Shown here: positions 1 to 6,224 of the stretch, in pieces
Layout of the letters: each line of letters starts with the position of its first letter
Position numbering within the stretch: position 1 is the first letter of the stretch
Origin: JANPCX01 sp031431125
GTDB lineage: Bacteria > Pseudomonadota > Gammaproteobacteria > Burkholderiales > Burkholderiaceae_C
Length of the DNA stretch: 64,000 nt
Assembly (NCBI GenBank): GCA_031431125.1
Contig: JANPCX010000078.1
Coordinates: 23,208-87,207 of the forward strand
Direction: 5' to 3'
Position numbers and translations under genes: made by a program
Notes under the pieces: model-generated
Told to the model about the DNA's origin: nothing
Database searches by the model: none
What the model saw: the letters and a program-made list of their open reading frames with translations, nothing else

Positions 1-285
1 GGCCCCTGCATGCAAGCAGCTCACTCGCTCCATGAGCGAGTCGCGCGCCGTGAGGATGAGCACTGGCAGGCGCTCGTCGGCTTCGCGCAGGTCAGACAGT
101 ACATCGTGCCCCCCCAGGCCGGGCAGACCGAGGTCCAGGATGAGCGCGTCGTACTTCGTGGACTTGAGACTGCGGCGCACCAAACGGCCATCATTCACCC
201 AGTCGACCTGAAAGTCATTCTGACCCAGGGTCTTGACCAGCCATGTGCCCAGTTCGATTTCATCTTCGGCGAGAAGGATACGCAT
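1..285 (-). CDS. OmpR-family response regulator, N-terminal part (runs off left edge)
   Basis: Ninety-five residues of a receiver domain are visible, reading leftward from the ATG at 283-285 and leaving the window in frame. Seen: the acidic pair E7-D8 near the N-terminus, the phospho-acceptor D51 in LILDLGLP, and the conserved T79 in LILTAR. This is the layout of QseB/TctD/PmrA-type regulators, whose missing C-terminal half would be a winged helix that binds promoters after phosphorylation by a sensor kinase. The kinase is probably beyond the edge. No ligand can be assigned; the two Cys-rich small genes further right might hint at metals, but that is only inference. Confidence 0.9.
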   Translation of the reverse strand, partial: MRILLAEDEIELGTWLVKTLGQNDFQVDWVNDGRLVRRSLKSTKYDALILDLGLPGLGGHDVLSDLREADERLPVLILTARDSLMERVSCLHAGA

Positions 286-489
286 AGAGTCAGTTTCTCC
301 GTTGCTCAAGAGTAAAGCAAGGTACGGCACGCGAGTTCGGTCACGCCGCAGGTATCGCCCGAGGACCGCACCACGTCGTATCGAAGATACGCGGCTTGCC
401 CGTCAGGATGAAAACGCGTGGATCAGGGAGTTGGTTTGAAGTCGCAAAAGCCCAGCAAGAGCACGGCCGTGTCGATTTAACCGGCAGGG

Positions 490-696
490 GTGGCGAAGCA
501 CTACGCCACGGACGAGAACCGGGTGACGTTTGTGCCGCTGTCTATCAAACTGCGGCAGCACCGGACGATGTTGATTGCGGCGTTGGCCGACCGGCTGAAT
601 CTTCACCCAGGCTGGGTGGCCGAGATACTACGCATGACGCGTCTGGCACCTGGCATCGTGCAAGCCATTCTGGTGGGCAAGCAGCCTCGGCTTTAA
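490..696 (+). pseudogene. Relic of a recombinase-associated helix-turn-helix protein
   Basis: A 68-codon open frame reads VPLSIKLRQHRTM near its start and ends with LNLHPGWVAEILRMTRLAPGI followed by VQAILVGKQPRL. From family memory, the tail resembles the last residues of serine-recombinase C-termini and their small satellites, where an HTH is followed by LAPDIVEAILxGRQP. In those relatives about 25-35 residues separate the VPLSI segment from the HTH, and here they are missing. There is no convincing ribosome site. I read it as an internally deleted remnant of a mobile-element gene. A short functional protein cannot be excluded. Confidence 0.45.
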
Positions 697-762
697 GTTT
701 GCATGCACTCAAAGGACGGAAGGCCATGGTGCCGCTGGCGCGGGAAAAAAAACGGTCCATGT

Positions 763-782
763 TTGGATTCAAGTGAATCCAA
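763..782. repeat. 20-bp near-perfect palindrome
   Basis: TTGGATTCA and its reverse complement TGAATCCAA are separated by only two bases. The site lies in the gene-free stretch between the recombinase-like relic and the terminator of the Cys-rich peptide gene. It could be an operator-like dyad or a relic of a mobile-element end. It has no T-run, so it is not a typical terminator. The stretches 286-489 and 697-854 otherwise hold nothing I can recognise. Confidence 0.4.
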
Positions 783-854
783 GATCCGTAGAAATCCTTC
801 ACCCCGTGAGCAAGGCCGCATGGTGCGGAGCGCGCAATTCAAGCTCAGAAAACA

Positions 855-884
855 AAGGGCCGGTGCTATCACGCATCGGCCCTT
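855..884 (-). terminator. Rho-independent terminator after the Cys-rich peptide gene
   Basis: AAGGGCCG at 855-862 pairs with CGGCCCTT at 877-884, and the inner GTGC/GCAT extends the stem with one G-U pair. On the minus strand the hairpin is followed by TTGTTTTC, about 30 bases past the stop of the gene at 915-1046. T-rich sequence follows on the plus strand too, so it may work both ways. Confidence 0.65.
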
Positions 885-914
885 CTTTAGCCCTTATGGG
901 CGCTCACCGGCACT

Positions 915-1046
915 TTAGAAGCAGCAGGCCAGCATTTCCAAGCAGCAAGCCGCCAGATTGCCACAGCAGGCGTTGGCTGCCATTGCAACGACGGAAGCGG
1001 TGAGCAAGCCAACCGCTGCCGAGATTTTGAAAAGTTTGGATTTCAC
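915..1046 (-). CDS. Small exported peptide with a Cys-Cys-rich C-terminus
   Basis: The product is 43 residues. A GTG start is chosen because AAGGAA lies nine bases upstream. Residues 1-23 form a clear signal peptide: positive KSK...K, a hydrophobic core, then AMA as a likely signal-peptidase I site. The mature part is only about 20 residues and holds three CC pairs (positions 27-28, 34-35, 41-42), ending in CCF. It has its own terminator. The next gene upstream on the same strand also encodes a small exported Cys-rich protein 46 bases away, so they probably form a unit. Paired cysteines suggest periplasmic thiol or soft-metal binding, but that is inference; I do not recognise a named family. 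Confidence 0.6.
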   Translation of the reverse strand: MKSKLFKISAAVGLLTASVVAMAANACCGNLAACCLEMLACCF

Positions 1047-1092
1047 AATGTATTCCTTATAGACAAGAAGATTCGGAACAAAAACCGTCTGT

Positions 1093-1356
1093 CTAGTCAG
1101 GAGGTCGCCAAATCTCTTGAGACACACCGTAGGAAGTCGCCTCATCGCTGGCTGTAAGCCGTGCTTCTCTCGGTTGAGAGACCAGCACTCGAACTGAATT
1201 CACGACAACCGACGCAACACAAGCCTGGCAGACCACGACGCTGCATGATGATGCCTTGCAGTCTTCCAGGCAACAGCGCTCAATGGGCACCGCGAGGGCA
1301 ACCGTCGACTGGAACACGAAAAGGAAGGTAATCGCAAGTGCCAAGAGCTTTCGCAT
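1093..1356 (-). CDS. Small exported Cys-rich protein, unknown function
   Basis: The product is 87 residues, starting at MRKLLALAI. The first 22 residues are a typical Sec signal peptide ending AVALAV-P. The next 25 residues contain six cysteines (CC, DC, SSC, VC, AC), and the rest is polar. The start is uncertain: an in-frame ATG seven codons upstream gives MIDYIEN before MRKLL, and neither has a strong ribosome site. It lies 46 bases upstream of the 43-residue Cys-rich peptide gene on the same strand. The architecture is reminiscent of small periplasmic metal-resistance proteins of the DUF2946 kind, but I cannot confirm membership. Confidence 0.55.
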   Translation of the reverse strand: MRKLLALAITFLFVFQSTVALAVPIERCCLEDCKASSCSVVVCQACVASVVVNSVRVLVSQPREARLTASDEATSYGVSQEIWRPPD

Positions 1357-1640
1357 GTTTTCAATGTAATCGATCATGGATACGATGAGTTCGAAGATTC
1401 TTTCTGACAAAGCACCTGTTTCACCGTGGATATCACCAACCGCTCTTTTATGCGCAGGCGCAAACCCGCATGAATGCTGGCTTTCTGCCAGGGCCTGAGC
1501 GTAGCGGTAAACGATATTTTTAGAGAGCAGAGAGCAACAAAGGGTCGAACCAGGGCCGAAACCGCCTCGTCGGCGGAACCCCGAAACGCAGTCAGAACCG
1601 CCCGCGACCCCGCGACCTTTGGACCTTTGCGGAAACAACA

Positions 1641-1662
1641 AGCCAACCGAGAGCAGTTGGCT
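1641..1662 (-). terminator. Terminator downstream of the tRNA
   Basis: AGCCAAC at 1641-1647 pairs with GTTGGCT at 1656-1662 around an eight-base loop. On the minus strand it is followed by TGTTGTTTCC and begins only nine bases past the tRNA CCA end, as expected for a monocistronic tRNA transcript. The stretch 1357-1640 carries no gene I can support. Confidence 0.6.
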
Positions 1663-1670
1663 TTTAAAAG

Positions 1671-1746
1671 TGGTGGAGAGGACGAGGATCGAACTCCCGA
1701 CCTTCGCACAACGAACGCGACGCTCTCCCAACTGAGCTACCCCCCC
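1671..1746 (-). tRNA. tRNA with anticodon CGU on an alanine-type acceptor
   Basis: A 76-base cloverleaf with encoded CCA folds completely. The acceptor stem is seven G residues against CCTCTCC, the D stem GCTC/GAGC, the anticodon stem TCGCG/TGCGA, and the T loop TTCGATC. Anticodon-loop bases are TTCGTTG, so positions 34-36 read CGT (threonine ACG). Two features disagree with a normal tRNA-Thr: the acceptor has the G3:U70 pair plus A73, the classical identity of tRNA-Ala, and position 2:71 is G:C, not the C:G preferred by E. coli ThrRS. Position 37 is T, although almost all tRNAs have a purine there, and the T stem has a G50-G64 mismatch. It is either a mutated tRNA-Ala that would misread ACG, or a decaying tRNA. 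A terminator follows it. Confidence 0.8.
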
Positions 1747-1861
1747 CACGCGTTCACGGGGCAGTTTAGCCCAGCGCGGGGGGCTGAGGTGGGGCTGGCA
1801 GGAAGGGCCGAGGCACGGTAAAACCCGTCCTGTTTCCACACCCACCACCTCAGGAGCAAGC

Positions 1862-2710
1862 ATGACCCGCTACGATCCCGCCTGGCTGGAAGCGCAGTAC
1901 AACAACCGCGCGCGCATTCCCGAACATTCGAAAATTTTTGAGCTGTGGGCCAAGGCATCCGCGCTCGCGCGAGAGGGTTTGTCGCGGCGGCTGGATGTGG
2001 CCTATGGCGCAGGCGCGAAAGAGCGACTCGATATTTTTCCAAGCAGCCAACAAAACGCCCCGGTGCTGGTCTTCATTCATGGCGGCTATTGGCGGTCGCT
2101 GGACAAAAATGATGTGTCCTTTGTGGCACCGTCTTTCGTCAACGCGGGTGCGATGGTGGTGCTGCCCAATTACGACCTGTGCCCGGCGGTGAGCCTGCAC
2201 ACCATCGCCATGCAAATGGCCCAGGCCCTGGCCTGGGTTTACCGCAACGCTGCGCTTTATGGTGGCGATGCCAAGCGCATCGTGGTGGTTGGGCATTCAG
2301 CCGGTGGGCATTTGGCCACCATGCTGCTGTCTTGCAGCTGGAAGTCGCTGGGGCGTGAGCTGCCCAGCTCGTTGGTGAAAGACGCGTTGTCGATCTCGGG
2401 CCTCTATGACCTTGAGCCGCTGCGCCACACCGCTTTCTTACAAGACGACCTGAAGCTCACGCCCAAGGCGGTGCGCCAGCTCAGCCCGGTGAACTTTCCC
2501 GCGCCGCGCGGGCGTTTGATCACGGTGGCGGGCACGAGCGAGAGCGACGAGTTTCTCCGCCAGAACCTGTTGATTCAAAAAGTGTGGGGCCACCGAGCGG
2601 TGCCGGTGTGCGAAACCGTGGCCGGTGTGAATCACCTGGACATCCTGCATGAGTTGGTCGATCCCAAAGCACGGCTGCATGCGCTGGCCACAGGATTACT
2701 CGGGCTTTGA
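1862..2710 (+). CDS. Alpha/beta hydrolase, carboxylesterase/formamidase-like
   Basis: A 282-residue cytosolic protein with no signal peptide. HGGYW (residues 73-77) forms the oxyanion-hole region, GHSAGG (from residue 144) the nucleophile elbow with S146, and GVNHLDI supplies the probable catalytic H258. A late SESDE segment can give the acid. The HGGYW motif and size are those of the kynurenine-formamidase/BD-FAE-like esterases, but no tryptophan-pathway genes lie nearby, so the substrate is unknown. AGGAG (1851-1855) stands six bases before the ATG. The gene is alone: a tRNA diverges upstream and rubrerythrin follows after a 200-base gap. Confidence 0.85.
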   Translation: MTRYDPAWLEAQYNNRARIPEHSKIFELWAKASALAREGLSRRLDVAYGAGAKERLDIFPSSQQNAPVLVFIHGGYWRSLDKNDVSFVAPSFVNAGAMVVLPNYDLCPAVSLHTIAMQMAQALAWVYRNAALYGGDAKRIVVVGHSAGGHLATMLLSCSWKSLGRELPSSLVKDALSISGLYDLEPLRHTAFLQDDLKLTPKAVRQLSPVNFPAPRGRLITVAGTSESDEFLRQNLLIQKVWGHRAVPVCETVAGVNHLDILHELVDPKARLHALATGLLGL

Positions 2711-2909
2711 TACCCGCCGCGACGAACACCTTGTCACTGACCTCAGTGCAAACCCTTGGAGTCTGTCCGAACATTGCCTTCTTCAATGCATGTGATTGAC
2801 GCATTGAATTGGTATCGTCGGCCTGGCTAGGTTAGTGTCCAGCCGTGCCCTTTGCGCCGCAAGGGGTCGCGTCCACATTGTTTCTATGCATTCAAGCAAG
2901 GAGAGCACC

Positions 2910-3329
2910 ATGGGATTGAAAGGTTCTAAAACCGAACAAAACCTGAAAGACGCCTTCGCCGGCGAATCTCAGGCCAACCGCCGTTATTTGTACTTCGCAA
3001 ACAAGGCCGACATTGAAGGTCAGAACGATGTGGCGGCGCTTTTCCGTTCCACTGCCGAAGGCGAAACAGGCCACGCACACGGCCACCTGGAGTTCCTGGA
3101 AGCCGTGGGCGACCCCGCCACCGGCATGCCGATTGGCTCCAGCCGCCAAAACCTGGCCGCTGCCGTGGCCGGTGAAACCCACGAGTACACCGACATGTAC
3201 CCCGGCATGGCCAAGAGCGCACGCGAAGAAGGTTTCGACGAAATCGCCGATTGGTTTGAAACCCTGGCCAAAGCCGAGCGCTCACACGCCAACCGTTATC
3301 AAAAGGCGCTGGACGCGTTGGTGGACTGA
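2910..3329 (+). CDS. Rubrerythrin-type ferritin-like di-iron protein
   Basis: A 139-residue protein; the start is set by AAGGAG at 2898-2903. It has the four-helix di-iron ligands: E19, ExxH at E52/H55, E89 or E92, and ExxH at E123/H126. No rubredoxin-like CxxC domain follows, so it is the short erythrin form. Such proteins reduce peroxides in the cytosol using electrons from partner redox proteins. A terminator follows directly, yet the next two genes (Fe-S oxidoreductase and DUF3501) are its usual genomic partners, suggesting one oxidative-stress function despite separate transcription. Confidence 0.93.
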   Translation: MGLKGSKTEQNLKDAFAGESQANRRYLYFANKADIEGQNDVAALFRSTAEGETGHAHGHLEFLEAVGDPATGMPIGSSRQNLAAAVAGETHEYTDMYPGMAKSAREEGFDEIADWFETLAKAERSHANRYQKALDALVD

Positions 3330-3350
3330 ACGCCACCCGACGCACCACGA

Positions 3351-3391
3351 ATGCAGGCTCAGAAGTTCATCGCTTCTGGCCTGCATTTTTA
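3351..3391 (+). terminator. Strong rho-independent terminator after rubrerythrin
   Basis: ATGCAGGC (3351-3358) pairs with GCCTGCAT (3379-3386), with an inner AGAAG/CTTCT stem, followed immediately by a T-rich run. It lies 21 bases past the rubrerythrin stop, so the Fe-S gene probably needs its own promoter. Confidence 0.85.
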
Positions 3392-3428
3392 TTGGTCAAC
3401 ATGAATCACCACAGCGATCCAAACCATT

Positions 3429-3530
3429 CCGTCATTCTCGCGAATGCGGGAATCCAGGAAGTGCCTCAAATCCCAACCGCCCTATCGCCCGCTTACACCG
3501 ACTGGATTCCCGCCTGCGCGGGATTGACGG
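3429..3530. repeat. 102-bp inverted-repeat element (REP/MITE-like)
   Basis: The arms CCGTCATTCTCGCGAATGCG (from 3429) and the reverse complement of 3502-3530 match at nearly all of about 29 positions. The core signature is CCGTCAnTC..CGGGAATCCAG. The centre (about 44 bases) is unrelated. Elements with such CGTCATTCCCGC..GGGAATCC ends are common intergenic repeats in betaproteobacteria. It sits between the rubrerythrin terminator and the Fe-S gene, so it could influence the latter's 5' leader. Confidence 0.75.
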
Positions 3531-3572
3531 TCAATTGAAGTTCAATCAAACAACAACACCACGAGACACCCC

Positions 3573-4922
3573 ATGGCCCAACGTGAAGGCAATCTAGAAG
3601 CCCCCACCCGCCACCCCATTGCCTGGCGCACGCCCGAGTTCTACGACGAGGCTGCGTGCGCAACCGAGATGGAACGCGTGTTCGACATCTGCCACGGCTG
3701 CCGTCGCTGTGTGAGCCTGTGCCAGTCCTTCCCGAATTTGTTTGATTTGGTCGATGCCACCGCCGATGGCGAAGTGCACGGTGTGGCCAAAAGCGACTAC
3801 GCCAAGGTCGTGGACCAGTGTTACCTCTGCGACCTGTGCTACATGACCAAATGCCCCTACACGCCGCCGCATCCCTGGGGCCTGGACTTTCCGCATTTGA
3901 TGCTGCGCGCCAAAGCCATTCAGTTCAAAAAAGGATCGGTGAGCAAAGGGGCGCAGTTTTTGGCCAGCACCGACCAACACGGCCAGTTCGCCGGCATTCC
4001 TGTCGTGGTGCAAGCGGCCAACGGCACGAACCAAACCAAAGTGGCGCGCTGGGCCATGAACAAAGTGCTGGGCGTGCACCCTGATGCTTGGTTGCCGCCG
4101 CTGGCCACCAGCCGTTTTCGTTGGGCGGCTGATTCCAAAGGCAGCGCCACGGTCGTCGTCAACGGCCAACGCACCCCCGGCAAGGTGGCGATTTTTTCCA
4201 CCTGTTATGTGAACTACAACGAGCCCGGCATCGGCCACGACTTGGTCGCCCTCTTGGAGCACAACAACATTCCCTATGTGCTGGTGGACAAAGAAAGCTG
4301 CTGCGGCATGCCCAAGTTTGAACTGGGCGACCTCAATGCCGTGGCCCAGCACAAAGCAGCCAATATGCCCATGCTGGCGCGTTATGCGAGCGAGGGTTAT
4401 GCCATCTTGAGCCCCATCCCCAGTTGCACCTTGATGTTCAAACAAGAACTGCCGCTGATGTTCCCAGAGTGTGCCGAGACGCAGGCCGTCAAGGCGGCCA
4501 TGTTCGACCCCTTCGAGTACTTCATCGCCCGCCACAAGGATGGCCTGCTGCAGCTCGACTTTCAAAAAGACCTGGGCCGCGTGAGTTACCACATCCCTTG
4601 CCATGGCCGGGTGCAAAACATTGGCAAGAAGACGGAAGAGATGTTCAAACTCATCGGCCAAACCGTGAAGGTGCAACTCAACACCGTGGAGCGCTGCTCC
4701 GGCCACGCCGGCACCTATGGCGTGAAAACACCCACCCACCCCGTGGCCATGAAAATCGGCAAACCCGTATTCAAAAGCATGGCCAAAGACCAGCCCGATT
4801 TCATCAGCTCAGACTGCCAACTGGCCGGCCACCACATTGCACAAGGCATGGAACAAAACGGTTTGCCGCAAGCGACATTGGCGCATCCATTGAGTTTGGT
4901 GCGGCTGGCTTACGGTTTGTGA
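3573..4922 (+). CDS. Membrane-associated-type (Fe-S) oxidoreductase, GlpC/HdrD-like
   Basis: A 449-residue protein. Two 4Fe-4S ferredoxin motifs lie at C40/C43/C46/C50 and C83/C86/C89/C94-P. The C-terminal half carries cysteine-rich CCG-type modules: SCCGMPKFELGD near residue 245, then IPCHGRV and ERCSGHAGTYG near residues 345 and 375. This is the heterodisulfide-reductase subunit D/GlpC fold, which moves electrons between cofactors. It is normally found next to rubrerythrin and DUF3501, as here, so it may be the electron donor for peroxide reduction by rubrerythrin. No transmembrane helix is seen. DUF3501 follows 19 bases later. Confidence 0.88.
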   Translation: MAQREGNLEAPTRHPIAWRTPEFYDEAACATEMERVFDICHGCRRCVSLCQSFPNLFDLVDATADGEVHGVAKSDYAKVVDQCYLCDLCYMTKCPYTPPHPWGLDFPHLMLRAKAIQFKKGSVSKGAQFLASTDQHGQFAGIPVVVQAANGTNQTKVARWAMNKVLGVHPDAWLPPLATSRFRWAADSKGSATVVVNGQRTPGKVAIFSTCYVNYNEPGIGHDLVALLEHNNIPYVLVDKESCCGMPKFELGDLNAVAQHKAANMPMLARYASEGYAILSPIPSCTLMFKQELPLMFPECAETQAVKAAMFDPFEYFIARHKDGLLQLDFQKDLGRVSYHIPCHGRVQNIGKKTEEMFKLIGQTVKVQLNTVERCSGHAGTYGVKTPTHPVAMKIGKPVFKSMAKDQPDFISSDCQLAGHHIAQGMEQNGLPQATLAHPLSLVRLAYGL

Positions 4923-4941
4923 AAAATTGAAGGAACAAGAC

Positions 4942-5523
4942 ATGACCACCATCACCCGCGACAACCTGCTCACGCTGGAGGCCTATTCCAAAATCCGCAA
5001 AACCAGCAAACCCGAGTTCATCGCCCACCGCCGCTTGCGCACGGTGCACTTGGGCGATCACATGAGCATTCAGTTTGAAGACGAGACCACCATCAGGCGG
5101 CAAATTCAAGAAATGCTCTTCATCGAAAAAATCTTCGACGAAGACGGCATTCAAAGTGAGATCGACGCCTACGCTGCCCTCATCCCCACGGGCAGCCACT
5201 GGAAAGCCACCATGCTGATCGAATACCCCGACGTTCACGAGCGCAAACGCGAACTGGCCCGCCTGATTGGCGTGGAAGACCGCATGTTTGTGGAGGTGGA
5301 AGGCCATGCACGGATTTACGCCATCGCCGACGAAGACCTGGACCGCGAAACCGCCGAGAAAACCTCAGCGGTGCATTTCTTGCGGTTTGAATTCCCCAAA
5401 GCCGCCCGCGAAGCCGTGCGCGCCGGCGCCGCCGTCAAACTCGGCTGCGACCACACCCACTACCCGGCGCACATGGTGATATCGGCGGAGACGCTGGCGA
5501 GTTTGGCGGGGGATTTGCGGTAG
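4942..5523 (+). CDS. DUF3501 family protein
   Basis: A 193-residue protein. The ATG at 4942 is preferred over the in-frame TTG at 4927 because AAGGA lies eight bases upstream of it. The sequence has the conserved DUF3501 blocks: IRKTSKPEFIAHRRLR near residue 15, FEDETTIRRQIQEMLFIEKI near residue 40, and LGCDHTHYPAH near residue 172. Its function is unknown. It is almost always linked to rubrerythrin and the HdrD-like Fe-S protein, and here it follows the latter with a short gap, implying one transcript. Confidence 0.88.
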   Translation: MTTITRDNLLTLEAYSKIRKTSKPEFIAHRRLRTVHLGDHMSIQFEDETTIRRQIQEMLFIEKIFDEDGIQSEIDAYAALIPTGSHWKATMLIEYPDVHERKRELARLIGVEDRMFVEVEGHARIYAIADEDLDRETAEKTSAVHFLRFEFPKAAREAVRAGAAVKLGCDHTHYPAHMVISAETLASLAGDLR

Positions 5524-5598
5524 GCCCTTGATGTAGCTTGAGTTATTGCTTCAGCAAGAGTAGGATTTAATCCTATTCATCAGGGATACCCACACTTC

Positions 5599-5874
5599 AT
5601 GCGCACCACCCAACAGTTCAGCATCACCCTGCCGACCGAAATGGCTGAAGCAGTTCGATCCAAAGTGTCCGAAGGCGAATACGCTTCGGAGAGCGAAGTC
5701 ATTCGAGACGGCTTGCGTGTGCTGATGGCTCGGGACCGTGCCATCGACGATTGGCTGCAGCAGCAAGTGGGGCCCGCCGTCGACGCACTCAAGGCCGATC
5801 CAAAACGCGCTTTGACTGCAGCCAATGTTCGTGCTCGTTTGGCAGCCGAACACAAAGCAGCCACAACCAAGTAG
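5599..5874 (+). CDS. parD: ParD-type antitoxin
   Basis: A 91-residue protein with an N-terminal ribbon-helix-helix: TTQQFSITLP beta strand, then EMAEAVRSKVSEGEYASESE and VIRDGLR. This is the CopG/ParD DNA-binding fold. The C-terminal part is a charged helix that would wrap the toxin. The gene lies two bases upstream of the ParE-like toxin gene, the standard antitoxin-first order. The pair would repress its own promoter. The symbol denotes the family only. Confidence 0.88.
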   Translation: MRTTQQFSITLPTEMAEAVRSKVSEGEYASESEVIRDGLRVLMARDRAIDDWLQQQVGPAVDALKADPKRALTAANVRARLAAEHKAATTK

Positions 5875-5876
5875 TA

Positions 5877-6191
5877 ATGTCTTACCGGCTTGCCTTCACG
5901 CCGGAGGCGCAAGAACAGCTGGCTGCGCTGTACCGCTACATTGCCGAACACAACGCACCAGAGGTGGCCGAACGCTATACCAGCGCCATCGTCTCTTATT
6001 GCGAAAGTTTGGTGATTCTTCCGCATCGAGGAACCCGGCGCGATGACGTCAGGCCAGGGCTGCGCATCACCCACCACAAGAAACGCACAGTCATTGCATT
6101 CACGGTGGATGAAGAGCAGGTCTCCATCGTTGGCATTTTTTATGGCGGGCGCAACTATGAATCGGCTTTGCAGATAGAACCGGACGAATGA
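5877..6191 (+). CDS. parE: ParE/RelE-superfamily toxin
   Basis: A 104-residue protein reading YRLAFTPEAQEQLAALYRYI at the start, then SIVSYCESL-like helices, PHRGTRRDDVRPGLRI, and GIFYGGRNYE at the end, the classical ParE fold. Family members poison DNA gyrase. It begins two bases after the ParD stop, so translation is coupled. All the conserved Arg/Gly positions I know are present, suggesting an intact toxin. Confidence 0.87.
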   Translation: MSYRLAFTPEAQEQLAALYRYIAEHNAPEVAERYTSAIVSYCESLVILPHRGTRRDDVRPGLRITHHKKRTVIAFTVDEEQVSIVGIFYGGRNYESALQIEPDE

Positions 6192-6224
6192 TTTTTGACG
6201 GAACCGTCCCCACGGAGGGTTCAC

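Noticed and set aside
3594..4739. Minus-strand open frame of 381 codons
   Set aside because: Antisense to the Fe-S oxidoreductase with its two cysteine clusters.
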